From Arenicellales bacterium (GTDB lineage Bacteria > Pseudomonadota > Gammaproteobacteria > Arenicellales > JAHEKD01): a stretch of 64,000 nucleotides of DNA. Made by a program: the position numbers and the translations under genes. Shown here in pieces: positions 17,708 to 25,606 of the stretch. The stretch covers positions 483,610 through 547,609 of the forward strand of contig JANQSD010000001.1 of the NCBI GenBank assembly GCA_028284225.1, read 5' to 3'. Each line of letters opens with the position of its first letter. The first letter of the stretch is position 1. A model generated the notes under the pieces. That model was given only the letters and a program-made list of their open reading frames with translations, had not been told where the DNA came from and ran no database searches.

Positions 17708-18175
17708 CTATTGTTCCTTAGGATGATTCTGTTCAATTTCGATGGTAAGTCGTTCAACCAGCTTTTTAAGTGTCTTTTTAGTTGTTTTATTATCAGATTT
17801 TTTTATGTCACAAAATAAACATGTAAAAGCTTTATCATCTCTTTTGCGAATTTCCTTATAAAGTTTCAATCCAGATGATGATAATGAAATCAGTGGAGAA
17901 CGTTTGTGTTTGGGGTTTTCGTGTAGCTCAACAATTTGTCGTTCTAATAACGAGTTAACAATCGATTGAATATGTTGACGCGAAACATCGTACAGGTCGG
18001 CAATTTGCGGCACCGACAGCTTCTGGTCAGGATATAAATAATCCATAACCGAACGATCACAGGCTGAAATATCTAAATCCTTTAAATATTGATCTACTCG
18101 AGTTCCCATCAGCCTGAATGCGCGGCGGATTAACCAAGTAACCTGATATATTTCCTTTGAATTAATTTCAGACAT
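17708..18175 (-). CDS. MarR-family transcriptional regulator
   Basis: 155 aa winged-helix protein: helix-turn-helix KLSVPQIADLYDVSRQHIQS followed by wing ELHENPKHKRSPLISLSSSG, with alpha-helical dimerisation ends. It is the first gene of the exporter operon. Its start is 13 bp from twin palindromic sites, so autorepression and control of the downstream exporter, relieved by a lipophilic or toxic ligand, is the obvious model. The start ATG at 18175 fits the family length. Confidence 0.9.
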   Translation of the reverse strand: MSEINSKEIYQVTWLIRRAFRLMGTRVDQYLKDLDISACDRSVMDYLYPDQKLSVPQIADLYDVSRQHIQSIVNSLLERQIVELHENPKHKRSPLISLSSSGLKLYKEIRKRDDKAFTCLFCDIKKSDNKTTKKTLKKLVERLTIEIEQNHPKEQ

Positions 18176-18188
18176 GATTGAGTGCGAT

Positions 18189-18230
18189 TAATTGACAAGC
18201 GAATTGTCAATTATGACAAGTCACTTGTCA
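18189..18230. promoter_or_regulatory. Twin palindromic operators of the MarR operon
   Basis: Site 1 (18189-18213) is TAATTGACAA-GCGAA-TTGTCAATTA, with perfect 10-bp arms. Site 2 (18214-18230) is TGACAAGT-C-ACTTGTCA, with perfect 8-bp arms. They abut and share the TGACAA half-site. They lie 14-55 bp upstream of the marR start. Size and symmetry fit a MarR dimer site. Confidence 0.8.
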
Positions 18231-18400
18231 AGCTCTGTCCTGACGAATGTCAGGGTCTTCATGAATAGATTGATTTATCAGAGGGCTGGTATTGAAAAAG
18301 AGTAGAAGGCTTTATAAACAGATCCTTCGCGTTGCTGAGGATGACAGAATAAGGATTAATTTACTTTTTCTGTCGTTCCGAGCTTGCCGAGGATCCCCCT
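18231..18400. repeat. Cluster of REP-like palindromes
   Basis: It contains CCTGAC-GAAT-GTCAGG, GATCCTTCGC-GTTGC-TGAGGATGAC (18321-18345) and a third related unit with CGAGGATCCCC. The middle unit recurs almost unchanged at 57586-57610 and 62138-62163. The cluster lies between the 3' end of the flavoprotein gene and the MarR promoter. Confidence 0.65.
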
Positions 18401-18429
18401 AAATACTTCATCTAAAACGTAGATAGATT

Positions 18430-20889
18430 TTAGCTCCTCAATCTCTCCGCCTTTGGATCATACATTGCCGTTAAACTGGCTTGTGCCGGAATACGTTCAC
18501 CAGCCACTTCTATTTCAAAGTTGCCAGAATCAATATAATCCTTACTAACGCCGTCCATGCATTTAACATAACCTAAACCAACCGAACCCCCTAATGTATG
18601 GCCGTAATTACCTGATGTTAAATAACCAACGGTTTCGCCATCACGAATAATGGGTTCGTGATGATAAAACATCGCTTCCGGATCTTTGAGCAAAAACTGA
18701 ACCAAGCGTTTGTTTAATGGACCGTCTTTCTCTTTTTGTCTGGCAATTGCGTCATGGCCGATAAAAGGGATGGACTTATTCATGTCACAAACAAAACTTA
18801 CGCCTGCTTCAAGTGGTGTATCTTCATCGGCCACATCATGACCGAAGTGAAGGAATTTTTTCTCTAACCTGCCAGTATCCAGGCAATGCAGGCCAGCCAG
18901 TTTAAGATCAAACGAATCGCCGGCAGCCATTACAACATCAAAGGCATGTCGGGCCTGCTCTACCGGAATATAAAGCTCCCAGCCAAGCTCGCCTACAAAT
19001 GAAACACGAAAAGCATAACCTACAGCACAGCCGATCTCGACGGGTTTAAATGTGCCAAAAGGGAAGGCATCGGTTGAAAAGTCTTCATCAATAAAGCTGG
19101 ATAGCATGGCTCGGCTATTAGGCCCCATAATACCGAATACTGCCCAGGTATTGGTTACGTCAGTAACGAAACAGTGAGAATCCGGGTCGATATTACGATT
19201 TAGCCAGTTTAAATCTTTATGGGTTACTGCAGCTGCACTGACGACTATATATTTATTTTCTTCAATGCGGTTCACGGTTAAATCAGCTTCGATGCCGCCT
19301 CGATCATTCAGCCAGTGGGTATATACCATTTTTCCGGCAGCAACGTCTACATTGGCTGAACTGATGCGCTGCAATGCTGCACAAGCATCTTTACCCTGAA
19401 CCAGGTATTTTGAAAAACTACTCTGGTCAAACATGGCTACGTTTTCGCGAAAGGCGCGATGTTCCTGAGCGGAATAATCGAACCAGTTTTGCTTGCCGAA
19501 GCTGTATTCATATTCTGGTTTTACCCCGTCAGGTGCGAACCAGTTTGGCCTTTCCCAACCAGACACTTCACCAAAGCAGGCATTGTGCTGAAGCAGTTTT
19601 TCATGAATAGGAGAATGACGGACATTACGTGAGGTAGCAAATTGTCTAAACGGATAATGGTTGTCATAAAGCAAACCCAAAGTCTCAGTTACCCGCTCTT
19701 TCAAATAAGCAGTTGTATTTTGCACCGGATGCATACGGCGAATATCGTTGCCCCACAAATCTATCGGTGCATGGCCTTTATCCATCCATTCAGCTAGTGC
19801 CTTGCCCAGGCCACCGGAGCTTTGAATGCCAACAGAATTTAGCCCCGCGCCGATATACAGATTTCTAACTTCTGGTGACTCACCAATATGGAATTGATCG
19901 TCGGGTGTGAAACTCTCTGGACCACAAAAGAATTTGCGCCAGCCTACATTTTGCAAAAAGGGTACACGTTCCATCGCATCTTCGAGCACGGGTAGAAGCT
20001 GCTCCTCAACATGACCTTCTATTTCATCAAATGAAAAATCTTGCGGAAGTTTGTTAATGTCGTAAGCGATTGCTTTTTTCTCAAAGGCACCGACTAGTAA
20101 GCTGCCGGCATCTTCTTTGTAATAAGCACATTTATCATGATCACGTAGTACCGGCAGGGTGGGGGGTATGTCCTCTTGTTTTTCTGTAAGCGCATAGTAA
20201 TGTTCACAAGCATAAAGTGGGATGTTGACGCCGATTGATTTACCCAGGTCACGTGACCACATGCCGCCACAAACCACAACGAAGTCTGCCTTGATTTCGC
20301 CCTTGTCGGTTTTTACACCAGCCACTTTCCCGTTATTGATTAAGATTTCATTTACAGTCGTTCCTTCCAGGCATTTGGCTCCGTGTAACCGGGCACCTTT
20401 AACAAAAGCCATGGTCACATCTATTGGGCTGGCGAAACCATCATGTTCGACCCAACTGCCACCAAGTAAGTCATCTGTTTTGACAAAAGGGTGTAAAGCC
20501 TTGATCTCTTCGGGAGTAATAATATCCACCCGGGTGACACCAAAGGCATTATTCATTGATGCAACCCGTTTTAGCTCTTCAAACCGGGCTTCACTATGAG
20601 CAATAGATAATGATCCAACTTGCCTAAAGCCAGTTGCTTGTTCAGTTTCTTTTTCTAGTTCATCTAGCAAGGCCATGGAGTATTCACATAAACGTGCATG
20701 GCTTTCATTGGCTCGCATGGTGCCGATCAAACCGGCAGCATGCCAGGTTGTGCCGCAAGAGAATTGCTGCCGCTCAAGTAATACCACATCTTGCCACCCC
20801 TGTTTGGCTAAATGGTAGGCGACACTGGCACCGGAAACACCACCGCCGATAACAACGGCACTGGCTTGTGAAGGGATGGGTTTGTTCAT
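18430..20889 (-). CDS. Dimethylglycine/sarcosine dehydrogenase-family flavoprotein (FAD + GcvT domains)
   Basis: 819 aa from ATG at 20889, with AAGGAGC upstream. The N-terminal DAO-type FAD domain has GGGVSG at 15-20 and the covalent-flavin histidine H50 in GTTWHAAGL. A FAO_M linker follows, then C-terminal GcvT tetrahydrofolate-binding domains (from about 430; FVGELGWELYIPVEQA and GHDAIARQKEKDG are typical). Such enzymes oxidatively demethylate dimethylglycine or sarcosine and pass formaldehyde to tetrahydrofolate. The exact N-methyl substrate is not decided by sequence. It follows an XRE-cupin regulator gene by 11 bp and diverges from a core-MetE gene, so this is a methyl/one-carbon module. 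Confidence 0.88.
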   Translation of the reverse strand: MNKPIPSQASAVVIGGGVSGASVAYHLAKQGWQDVVLLERQQFSCGTTWHAAGLIGTMRANESHARLCEYSMALLDELEKETEQATGFRQVGSLSIAHSEARFEELKRVASMNNAFGVTRVDIITPEEIKALHPFVKTDDLLGGSWVEHDGFASPIDVTMAFVKGARLHGAKCLEGTTVNEILINNGKVAGVKTDKGEIKADFVVVCGGMWSRDLGKSIGVNIPLYACEHYYALTEKQEDIPPTLPVLRDHDKCAYYKEDAGSLLVGAFEKKAIAYDINKLPQDFSFDEIEGHVEEQLLPVLEDAMERVPFLQNVGWRKFFCGPESFTPDDQFHIGESPEVRNLYIGAGLNSVGIQSSGGLGKALAEWMDKGHAPIDLWGNDIRRMHPVQNTTAYLKERVTETLGLLYDNHYPFRQFATSRNVRHSPIHEKLLQHNACFGEVSGWERPNWFAPDGVKPEYEYSFGKQNWFDYSAQEHRAFRENVAMFDQSSFSKYLVQGKDACAALQRISSANVDVAAGKMVYTHWLNDRGGIEADLTVNRIEENKYIVVSAAAVTHKDLNWLNRNIDPDSHCFVTDVTNTWAVFGIMGPNSRAMLSSFIDEDFSTDAFPFGTFKPVEIGCAVGYAFRVSFVGELGWELYIPVEQARHAFDVVMAAGDSFDLKLAGLHCLDTGRLEKKFLHFGHDVADEDTPLEAGVSFVCDMNKSIPFIGHDAIARQKEKDGPLNKRLVQFLLKDPEAMFYHHEPIIRDGETVGYLTSGNYGHTLGGSVGLGYVKCMDGVSKDYIDSGNFEIEVAGERIPAQASLTAMYDPKAERLRS

Positions 20890-20900
20890 TATCGAGCTCC

Positions 20901-21506
20901 TTAATAAATAGCCGGGGTCAAATACCAAATGACTTGGCAATTTTCTTTGCCAACATTTTCAAAGTCATGTAAAACATTTCTGGGTAATACAAAGCTGTCA
21001 CCCTGATTCAATATAAAATTACTTTTTTCCAGGATTAGTTTTAAAGAGCCTGAAAGAATATATCCTGACATCTCAACGTCGCGCTTAATCAAACCGCCGC
21101 TGCTGGAGCCGGGTTGAGATTCATTTAGTATCATCAGGCTTTCTCCACTTAAATTTGGAGATAGCAATGATTCATCCATTCCTGCACCAATAAAATTTAG
21201 TTGCCTGCGATTATCGGATCGGACAATATAAGCACTTTCTTCATTATGTTGCTTTTGCTGTTGATCGAAAAAAAAACTCAAATCTACTTGAAGCGCATCA
21301 GCGATCTGATTCAAGCTGGCAATTGTGACTTCGGATTTATCCCGTTCAACCTGGCTGATATAACCGACTGAGCGATTAATTTTGTCAGCAACATCCATCA
21401 ACGTCATGCCACGTGCTTTACGCAATTCTCGAATCTGCTTTCCAATTGTTAAAGTTGTCTGTGTGCGCACAATATCTTGTATGAAATATTTTCGTGAATA
21501 TATCAT
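20901..21506 (-). CDS. XRE-family regulator with C-terminal cupin
   Basis: About 190-210 aa. The HTH reads IGKQIRELRKARGMTLMDVADKI..SVGYISQVERDKSEVTIASL, followed by a cupin_2 ligand domain (GESLMILNES, SGYILSGSLKLILEKSNFILNQGDSFVLPRNVLHDFENV). This PuuR/SutR-like architecture commonly controls amine and amino-acid catabolism. The start is uncertain: ATG at 21536 and ATG at 21506 add a hydrophobic AT-rich leader unusual for the family, while GTG at 21470 gives a standard N-terminus. It probably regulates itself, the 11-bp downstream flavoprotein gene and the divergent core-MetE gene. Confidence 0.87.
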   Translation of the reverse strand: MIYSRKYFIQDIVRTQTTLTIGKQIRELRKARGMTLMDVADKINRSVGYISQVERDKSEVTIASLNQIADALQVDLSFFFDQQQKQHNEESAYIVRSDNRRQLNFIGAGMDESLLSPNLSGESLMILNESQPGSSSGGLIKRDVEMSGYILSGSLKLILEKSNFILNQGDSFVLPRNVLHDFENVGKENCQVIWYLTPAIY

Positions 21507-21628
21507 TAAAATGAAAAATAACATAAAAAATTTCACTTTTTGTGTAAGAATTTTTGTTACTTTTTTCTACAGAGTATAGGTAAAATCATTTGCAAATACG
21601 ATAAACACTAGACTTGCGAGGAATTCAG

Positions 21629-22687
21629 ATGACCATTACCACTACAGTGATTGGCGCTTATCCAAAACCAGAATTCGTTAACCTTCCGGACTGGTTTGAT
21701 CCGGAGTTTGACGGGCCGGATAATGCCAATCCTACTGGAAGTTGGTTAAGAGCACTGGAGGCGATGGGTCCGGATGCTGAACAAACATTGCAGCGAGGTG
21801 TCAGGCAGGTTATAGAGGATCAAGTATCGTTCGGTATTGATATCCCAACAGATGGTGAAGTCAGACGCGAAAATTATATTCATTATCATTGTCGCCACTT
21901 GGATGGGTTTGACTTTAACAATTTGACGGCCAAAGTGTTGCGCAATGGTTCGTATACGGCAAAGTTGCCCACGATTACTGCTACGGTTAAAGCACGCGAG
22001 TATTTTCTGGCTGAAGAATGGAAAATTGCTCAGTCATTTACCGACAAAGACGTAAAAGTGACTATGCCTGGTCCCATGACGATTACTGATACCAATGCAG
22101 ATGTTTTTTACAATGATGATGCCAAATTGGGTGCAGATCTGGCTGATGCGTTAAATAAAGAGGTTTTATCCTTAGCTGAGGCCGGTTGCAGGCATATCCA
22201 GATTGACGAACCGCTATTTGCGCGTAAACCAGTGCAGGCACTTGACTACGGATTTGAAAACCTGGAACGGGCGTTTCATGGTTGTCCTGATCATGTACAG
22301 CGCACGGTTCATATGTGTTGTGGTTATCCTGACCGAATTGACCGAGATGATTATCCCAAAGCTGATCCTCATGCGTATTTTGATCTGTCCGAGGCTATGG
22401 ATCGATCAAGTATCAATGCAGTTTCTATCGAAGACGCGCACAGGAATAATGATCTATCCTTGCTTGAAAAATTTCAAAACACCAAGGTAATTTTTGGTGT
22501 GGTGGCTATTGCCAAGAGTCGAATTGAAACTGTAGAAGAAATTCAAGCAAGGTTGACCCAGGCTTTAGGTCACATTGATGCGGATAGATTATTAGCTGCA
22601 CCCGACTGCGGTTTAGGCTTTTTGTCACGCCAACAGTGCAAGCAAAAGCTGACTAATCTGTGTGAAGCAGCCAGACAAGTAAGTTAA
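21629..22687 (+). CDS. Core-MetE (cobalamin-independent methionine synthase C-terminal-type) protein
   Basis: 352 aa, corresponding only to the catalytic TIM-barrel half of MetE. The zinc/homocysteine site is complete: H and C in RTVHMCCGYPDR, E in AVSIEDAHR, and C in AAPDCGLGFL. It starts IGAYPKPEF and keeps DIPTDGEVRRENYIHYH and MPGPMTITDTN. Full MetE has an N-terminal duplicate that binds folate; its absence suggests a different methyl donor, such as a methylated corrinoid or a small methyl compound. ATG at 21629 is preferred, with GAGG 7 bases upstream. It diverges from the XRE-cupin/demethylase operon, consistent with methyl transfer from betaine-type compounds to homocysteine. Confidence 0.85.
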   Translation: MTITTTVIGAYPKPEFVNLPDWFDPEFDGPDNANPTGSWLRALEAMGPDAEQTLQRGVRQVIEDQVSFGIDIPTDGEVRRENYIHYHCRHLDGFDFNNLTAKVLRNGSYTAKLPTITATVKAREYFLAEEWKIAQSFTDKDVKVTMPGPMTITDTNADVFYNDDAKLGADLADALNKEVLSLAEAGCRHIQIDEPLFARKPVQALDYGFENLERAFHGCPDHVQRTVHMCCGYPDRIDRDDYPKADPHAYFDLSEAMDRSSINAVSIEDAHRNNDLSLLEKFQNTKVIFGVVAIAKSRIETVEEIQARLTQALGHIDADRLLAAPDCGLGFLSRQQCKQKLTNLCEAARQVS

Positions 22688-22731
22688 GCCGCTATGGATG
22701 ATGTATGACTATTGGTTAATGTGGCTATTTA

Positions 22732-22769
22732 TGGGGATTCTGAATATATTTCGGAATTCTCAGAATGAC
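22732..22769. repeat. REP-like palindrome
   Basis: GGATTCTGA and TCAGAATGAC are inverted around an AT-rich loop with an inner AATTCT. The arms are those of the repeats at 14463-14575, 32013-32096 and 38115-38145. Confidence 0.5.
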
Positions 22770-22780
22770 TAACTTGAGTC

Positions 22781-22800
22781 ATACTGGCACAGGCCAGTAT
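22781..22800. promoter_or_regulatory. Palindrome upstream of the EamA exporter gene
   Basis: ATACTGGC-ACAG-GCCAGTAT has perfect 8-bp arms, with a third half-site CCAGTATAG starting 10 bp further on. It lies 41-60 bp before the EamA start. It could be an operator or, less likely without a U-run, the end of the core-MetE transcript. Confidence 0.5.
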
Positions 22801-22840
22801 CTCCTGCTACCCAGTATAGTTTTCATTATTAACACCGACA

Positions 22841-23743
22841 ATGATTAACTCAAATCTATTAGTCAAACTCGCTCCATGGATTTTCGTCTTTTTATGGAGC
22901 ACCGGCTTTGTTGGTGCCAAATACAGTTTGCCGTACGCTGAACCTTTCACACTGCTTTGGATACGAATGTCCATTACTGTGGTTGTATTTCTTGGCCTGA
23001 TTGTGATTTTCAAATCCCGGCGTCTGTCTCCGATTCAGGCGTTTCATCAAATGCTGGTAGGGGCGTTTGTTCACGTTGGATATTTAGGCGGCGTATTTGC
23101 GGCGATAAAATTGGATATGCCGGCCGGAGTAAGTGCAATTATTGTCGGTTTACAACCAATAATAACAGCGGTATTTGCGCTGCTGTGGTTTAAGGAACAG
23201 CTGATATTGCGCCAGTGGCTTGGCTTAATCGCCGGTTTCGTGGGTGTGTTCATAGTTTTAATCAGTGGGCAGGAGTTTGGTGACTTTGAAATTAAGCGAG
23301 CGGCGCTAATCTTTTCGATTATTTCGGTATTTTCTATTTCTATTGGCACTTTATATCAAAAGCGTTTTGGTCAGGGGGTGGATTTAATCACCGGTTCGTT
23401 TTACCAATATTTAATGACTGCTATTCTGCTGGCGATCATAGCGTTTGGATTTGAAACTCGTGAAGTTCAATGGACCACCCAATTTATTCTGGCGCTGGTT
23501 TGGTTAATATTTGGCTTGTCTGTGACTGCAGTACTATTATTGATGTATCTAATAAGAATCGGAGAAGCTGCCGAAGTGGCCAGTTATTTTTATCTGGTAC
23601 CGGTTTTTGCCGCAACCGAGGCCTGGATCCTGTTCGATGAAAAATTATCACTGCTTGCAATAATGGGCATGCTGTTAACTGTGGTTGGAATTTATCTAGT
23701 CATCAAAACCAAACAGTCTGTGCCAATTACTCGAAGAAGCTAA
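22841..23743 (+). CDS. EamA/DMT-family transporter
   Basis: 300 aa with about ten membrane helices arranged as two EamA repeats (about 8-140 and 150-290). KLAPWIFVFLWSTGFVGAKYSLPYAEP is the typical first helix of this drug/metabolite family (RhtA/YdcZ-like). Members mostly export amino acids or metabolites; the cargo is unknown. It follows the core-MetE gene on the same strand after 153 bp. Its stop codon overlaps the start of a very long perfect hairpin. Confidence 0.9.
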   Translation: MINSNLLVKLAPWIFVFLWSTGFVGAKYSLPYAEPFTLLWIRMSITVVVFLGLIVIFKSRRLSPIQAFHQMLVGAFVHVGYLGGVFAAIKLDMPAGVSAIIVGLQPIITAVFALLWFKEQLILRQWLGLIAGFVGVFIVLISGQEFGDFEIKRAALIFSIISVFSISIGTLYQKRFGQGVDLITGSFYQYLMTAILLAIIAFGFETREVQWTTQFILALVWLIFGLSVTAVLLLMYLIRIGEAAEVASYFYLVPVFAATEAWILFDEKLSLLAIMGMLLTVVGIYLVIKTKQSVPITRRS

Positions 23744-23784
23744 ACCCGGAATATGCAATAGTAATCTATTGCATATTCCGGGTT
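23743..23784 (+). terminator. Perfect 19-bp hairpin at the end of the EamA gene
   Basis: AACCCGGAATATGCAATAG and its exact complement are separated by TAAT. The stem begins at the last base of the EamA stop codon. No U-run follows, so intrinsic termination is not assured. A bidirectional or Rho-assisted end, or a recent inverted duplication, are alternatives. Confidence 0.6.
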
Positions 23785-23888
23785 AAACTGTTGACAGTAT
23801 ATCGATGCTTTTTTATGGTAATGTTCGAGGGGTCTGCGAATACCCCGTGAGGTGACAGCTGAATTTCGCATCCCGTAAACTTTTACTA

Positions 23889-24027
23889 GAACTTATCTCA
23901 AACCAGTCGAGTGATGTTCAGACGGGGCAAACGTGAGCGAAAAAGCGCAGTTTACAGATCGTAAATGAGCATTTTGAGTGAACTTTTAACGATGTATTAA
24001 CAAGTGCAGGTATTTTGAGATAGGTTC
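23889..24027. mobile_element. MITE-like element, copy 1 (139 bp)
   Basis: It is bounded by GAACTTATCTCAAA (23889-23902) and its inverted partner TTTGAGATAGGTTC (24014-24027), 13 of 14 bases complementary. Its right 109 bp match the reverse strand of 50847-50955 at about 81 percent identity by eye. It encodes nothing. No clear target-site duplication is visible. It ends 12 bp before the truncated rhodanese ORF. Confidence 0.7.
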
Positions 24028-24039
24028 CATGAGGATGTT

Positions 24040-24204
24040 ATGCCATCGCCAACACAGATAACCGATTCCCAATTAGCGTTTCTTATCGGTACACTTGAGT
24101 GCCCAACTATTATCGATGTATGCATCGATGAAGATTTTAAACTTGATCCTGGATTGATCCCGGCAGGCAAAATTCCACCCAAACAAAGAGCTGAATCAAC
24201 ATGA
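24040..24204 (+). pseudogene. Truncated rhodanese-like ORF coupled to chrA
   Basis: 54 codons from ATG 24040, with GAGG 5 bases upstream. MPSPTQITDSQLAFLIGTLE followed by PTIIDVCIDEDFKLDPGLIP matches the N-terminal start of the rhodanese-type proteins often found with chrA (LIGTxxxPxxxDVRxDEDF...DPRLIPG). It stops long before the catalytic cysteine loop, so it is probably a degenerate remnant. Its TGA overlaps the ATG of chrA (ATGA), so it may survive as a leader that couples translation to chrA. A MITE-like element lies immediately upstream. Confidence 0.65.
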
Positions 24205-25532
24205 GTAGTAAGGCTCATTTAGATAAGAAACAGATTCCATTCATTCAGGCATTAAAATTTTGGTTGAAGCTGGGTTTTATCAGCTTTGGAGGGCCGGCCG
24301 GACAAATCAGTATTATGCACGAAGAGTTGGTCGAGCGGCGTCGCTGGATTTCTGATAAGCGTTTTTTACACGCCTTGAATTACACCATGTTACTACCCGG
24401 GCCAGAGGCTCAGCAACTAGCTACATATATAGGCTGGCTGATGCACGGAGTACGTGGAGGTATAATTGCAGGATTATTATTTGTTTTGCCCTCGTTTTTT
24501 ATTCTTTCAATTCTGGCCTGGTTATATTTAACCTATGGTGATTTGCCGCTGGTTCAGGGAATATTGTACGGTGTTAAACCGGCTGTTGTGGCTATAGTTT
24601 TGTTCGCAGCATTTCGAATCGGAAAAAATGTATTAAAAAATCCGGTTTTATGGTTGTTAGCTGGCTTAGCGTTTATATCAATAGCGATACTCAAGGTGCC
24701 GTTTCCATATATCGTTCTCGGAGCCGGATTGATGGGATGGATTTTAAGACATGTCAAAAGTGAATGGTTTATAGCTGCCCAACAACATCATTCTTCTGGT
24801 GAGTTAATTGCAGATGCGATTATCGGTGATCAAAGTCCACCGCCGCCGCATGCCGAGTTTACTTGGGCTCGCTTTCTAATTCATGGATTGATGGGTTTGC
24901 TGCTGATCATCTTTCTATTTGTTGGTTTATCAATGGCATTTGGTTGGCAATCAGTTTTTAGCCAAATGGCCTTGTTTTTCACCAAGGCTGCATTGGTAAC
25001 TTTTGGTGGAGCCTATGCAGTATTACCTTATGTGCATCAGGGTGGTGTAGAGGTATACGGATGGTTAACATCACCGCAGATGATTGATGGATTAGCCTTG
25101 GGTGAAACAACACCTGGGCCGCTTATCATGATTGTCGCATTCGTGGGGTTTGTGGGGGGGTGGACGGCTGAGCTTACTAATGCCGTTTCGGCGGCATGGT
25201 TGGCCGCTGCAGTGGCAACAGTGTTTACATTTTTACCCTCGTTTTTATTTATTCTGGTTGGGGGCCCTTTGGTTGAAAAAACACGTGATGATATAAAATT
25301 CACCGCACCATTGACGGCCATAACGGCTGCAGTTGTTGGTGTGATCTTGAATTTAGCGTTATTCTTTTCAATTCATACGTTTTGGCCGGTTGGGTTTGAT
25401 GGAAATTTAGAGTGGGCTGCGGTTGTATTAGCTGTGATAGCTTTTTTTGCTTTGTATCGACTTAAAATGGATGTCATTATCTTAATTGTCTTGTCCGGTC
25501 TGATGGGGTTGATGCATCAATTAATAATTTAA
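24201..25532 (+). CDS. chrA: ChrA-family chromate transporter
   Basis: 443 aa long-chain CHR-family inner-membrane protein with two homologous halves. The first has KLGFISFGGPAGQISIMHEELVERRRWIS, LNYTMLLPGPEAQQLATYIGWL and GVKPAVVAIVLFA. The second has KAALVTFGGAYAVLPYVHQ and GETTPGPLIMIVAFVGF. The family extrudes chromate by proton motive force, or in some members transports sulfate-like anions. It starts in a 4-bp overlap with a truncated rhodanese ORF. No chrB regulator is nearby, so a general oxyanion role is possible. Confidence 0.93.
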   Translation: MSSKAHLDKKQIPFIQALKFWLKLGFISFGGPAGQISIMHEELVERRRWISDKRFLHALNYTMLLPGPEAQQLATYIGWLMHGVRGGIIAGLLFVLPSFFILSILAWLYLTYGDLPLVQGILYGVKPAVVAIVLFAAFRIGKNVLKNPVLWLLAGLAFISIAILKVPFPYIVLGAGLMGWILRHVKSEWFIAAQQHHSSGELIADAIIGDQSPPPPHAEFTWARFLIHGLMGLLLIIFLFVGLSMAFGWQSVFSQMALFFTKAALVTFGGAYAVLPYVHQGGVEVYGWLTSPQMIDGLALGETTPGPLIMIVAFVGFVGGWTAELTNAVSAAWLAAAVATVFTFLPSFLFILVGGPLVEKTRDDIKFTAPLTAITAAVVGVILNLALFFSIHTFWPVGFDGNLEWAAVVLAVIAFFALYRLKMDVIILIVLSGLMGLMHQLII

Positions 25533-25606
25533 CTCATCAATGCTTACAAGTTAAAAATAGTTGTTATATGATTGTCTTAAGGAATTATCTGGTACAAACA
25601 ACATAA

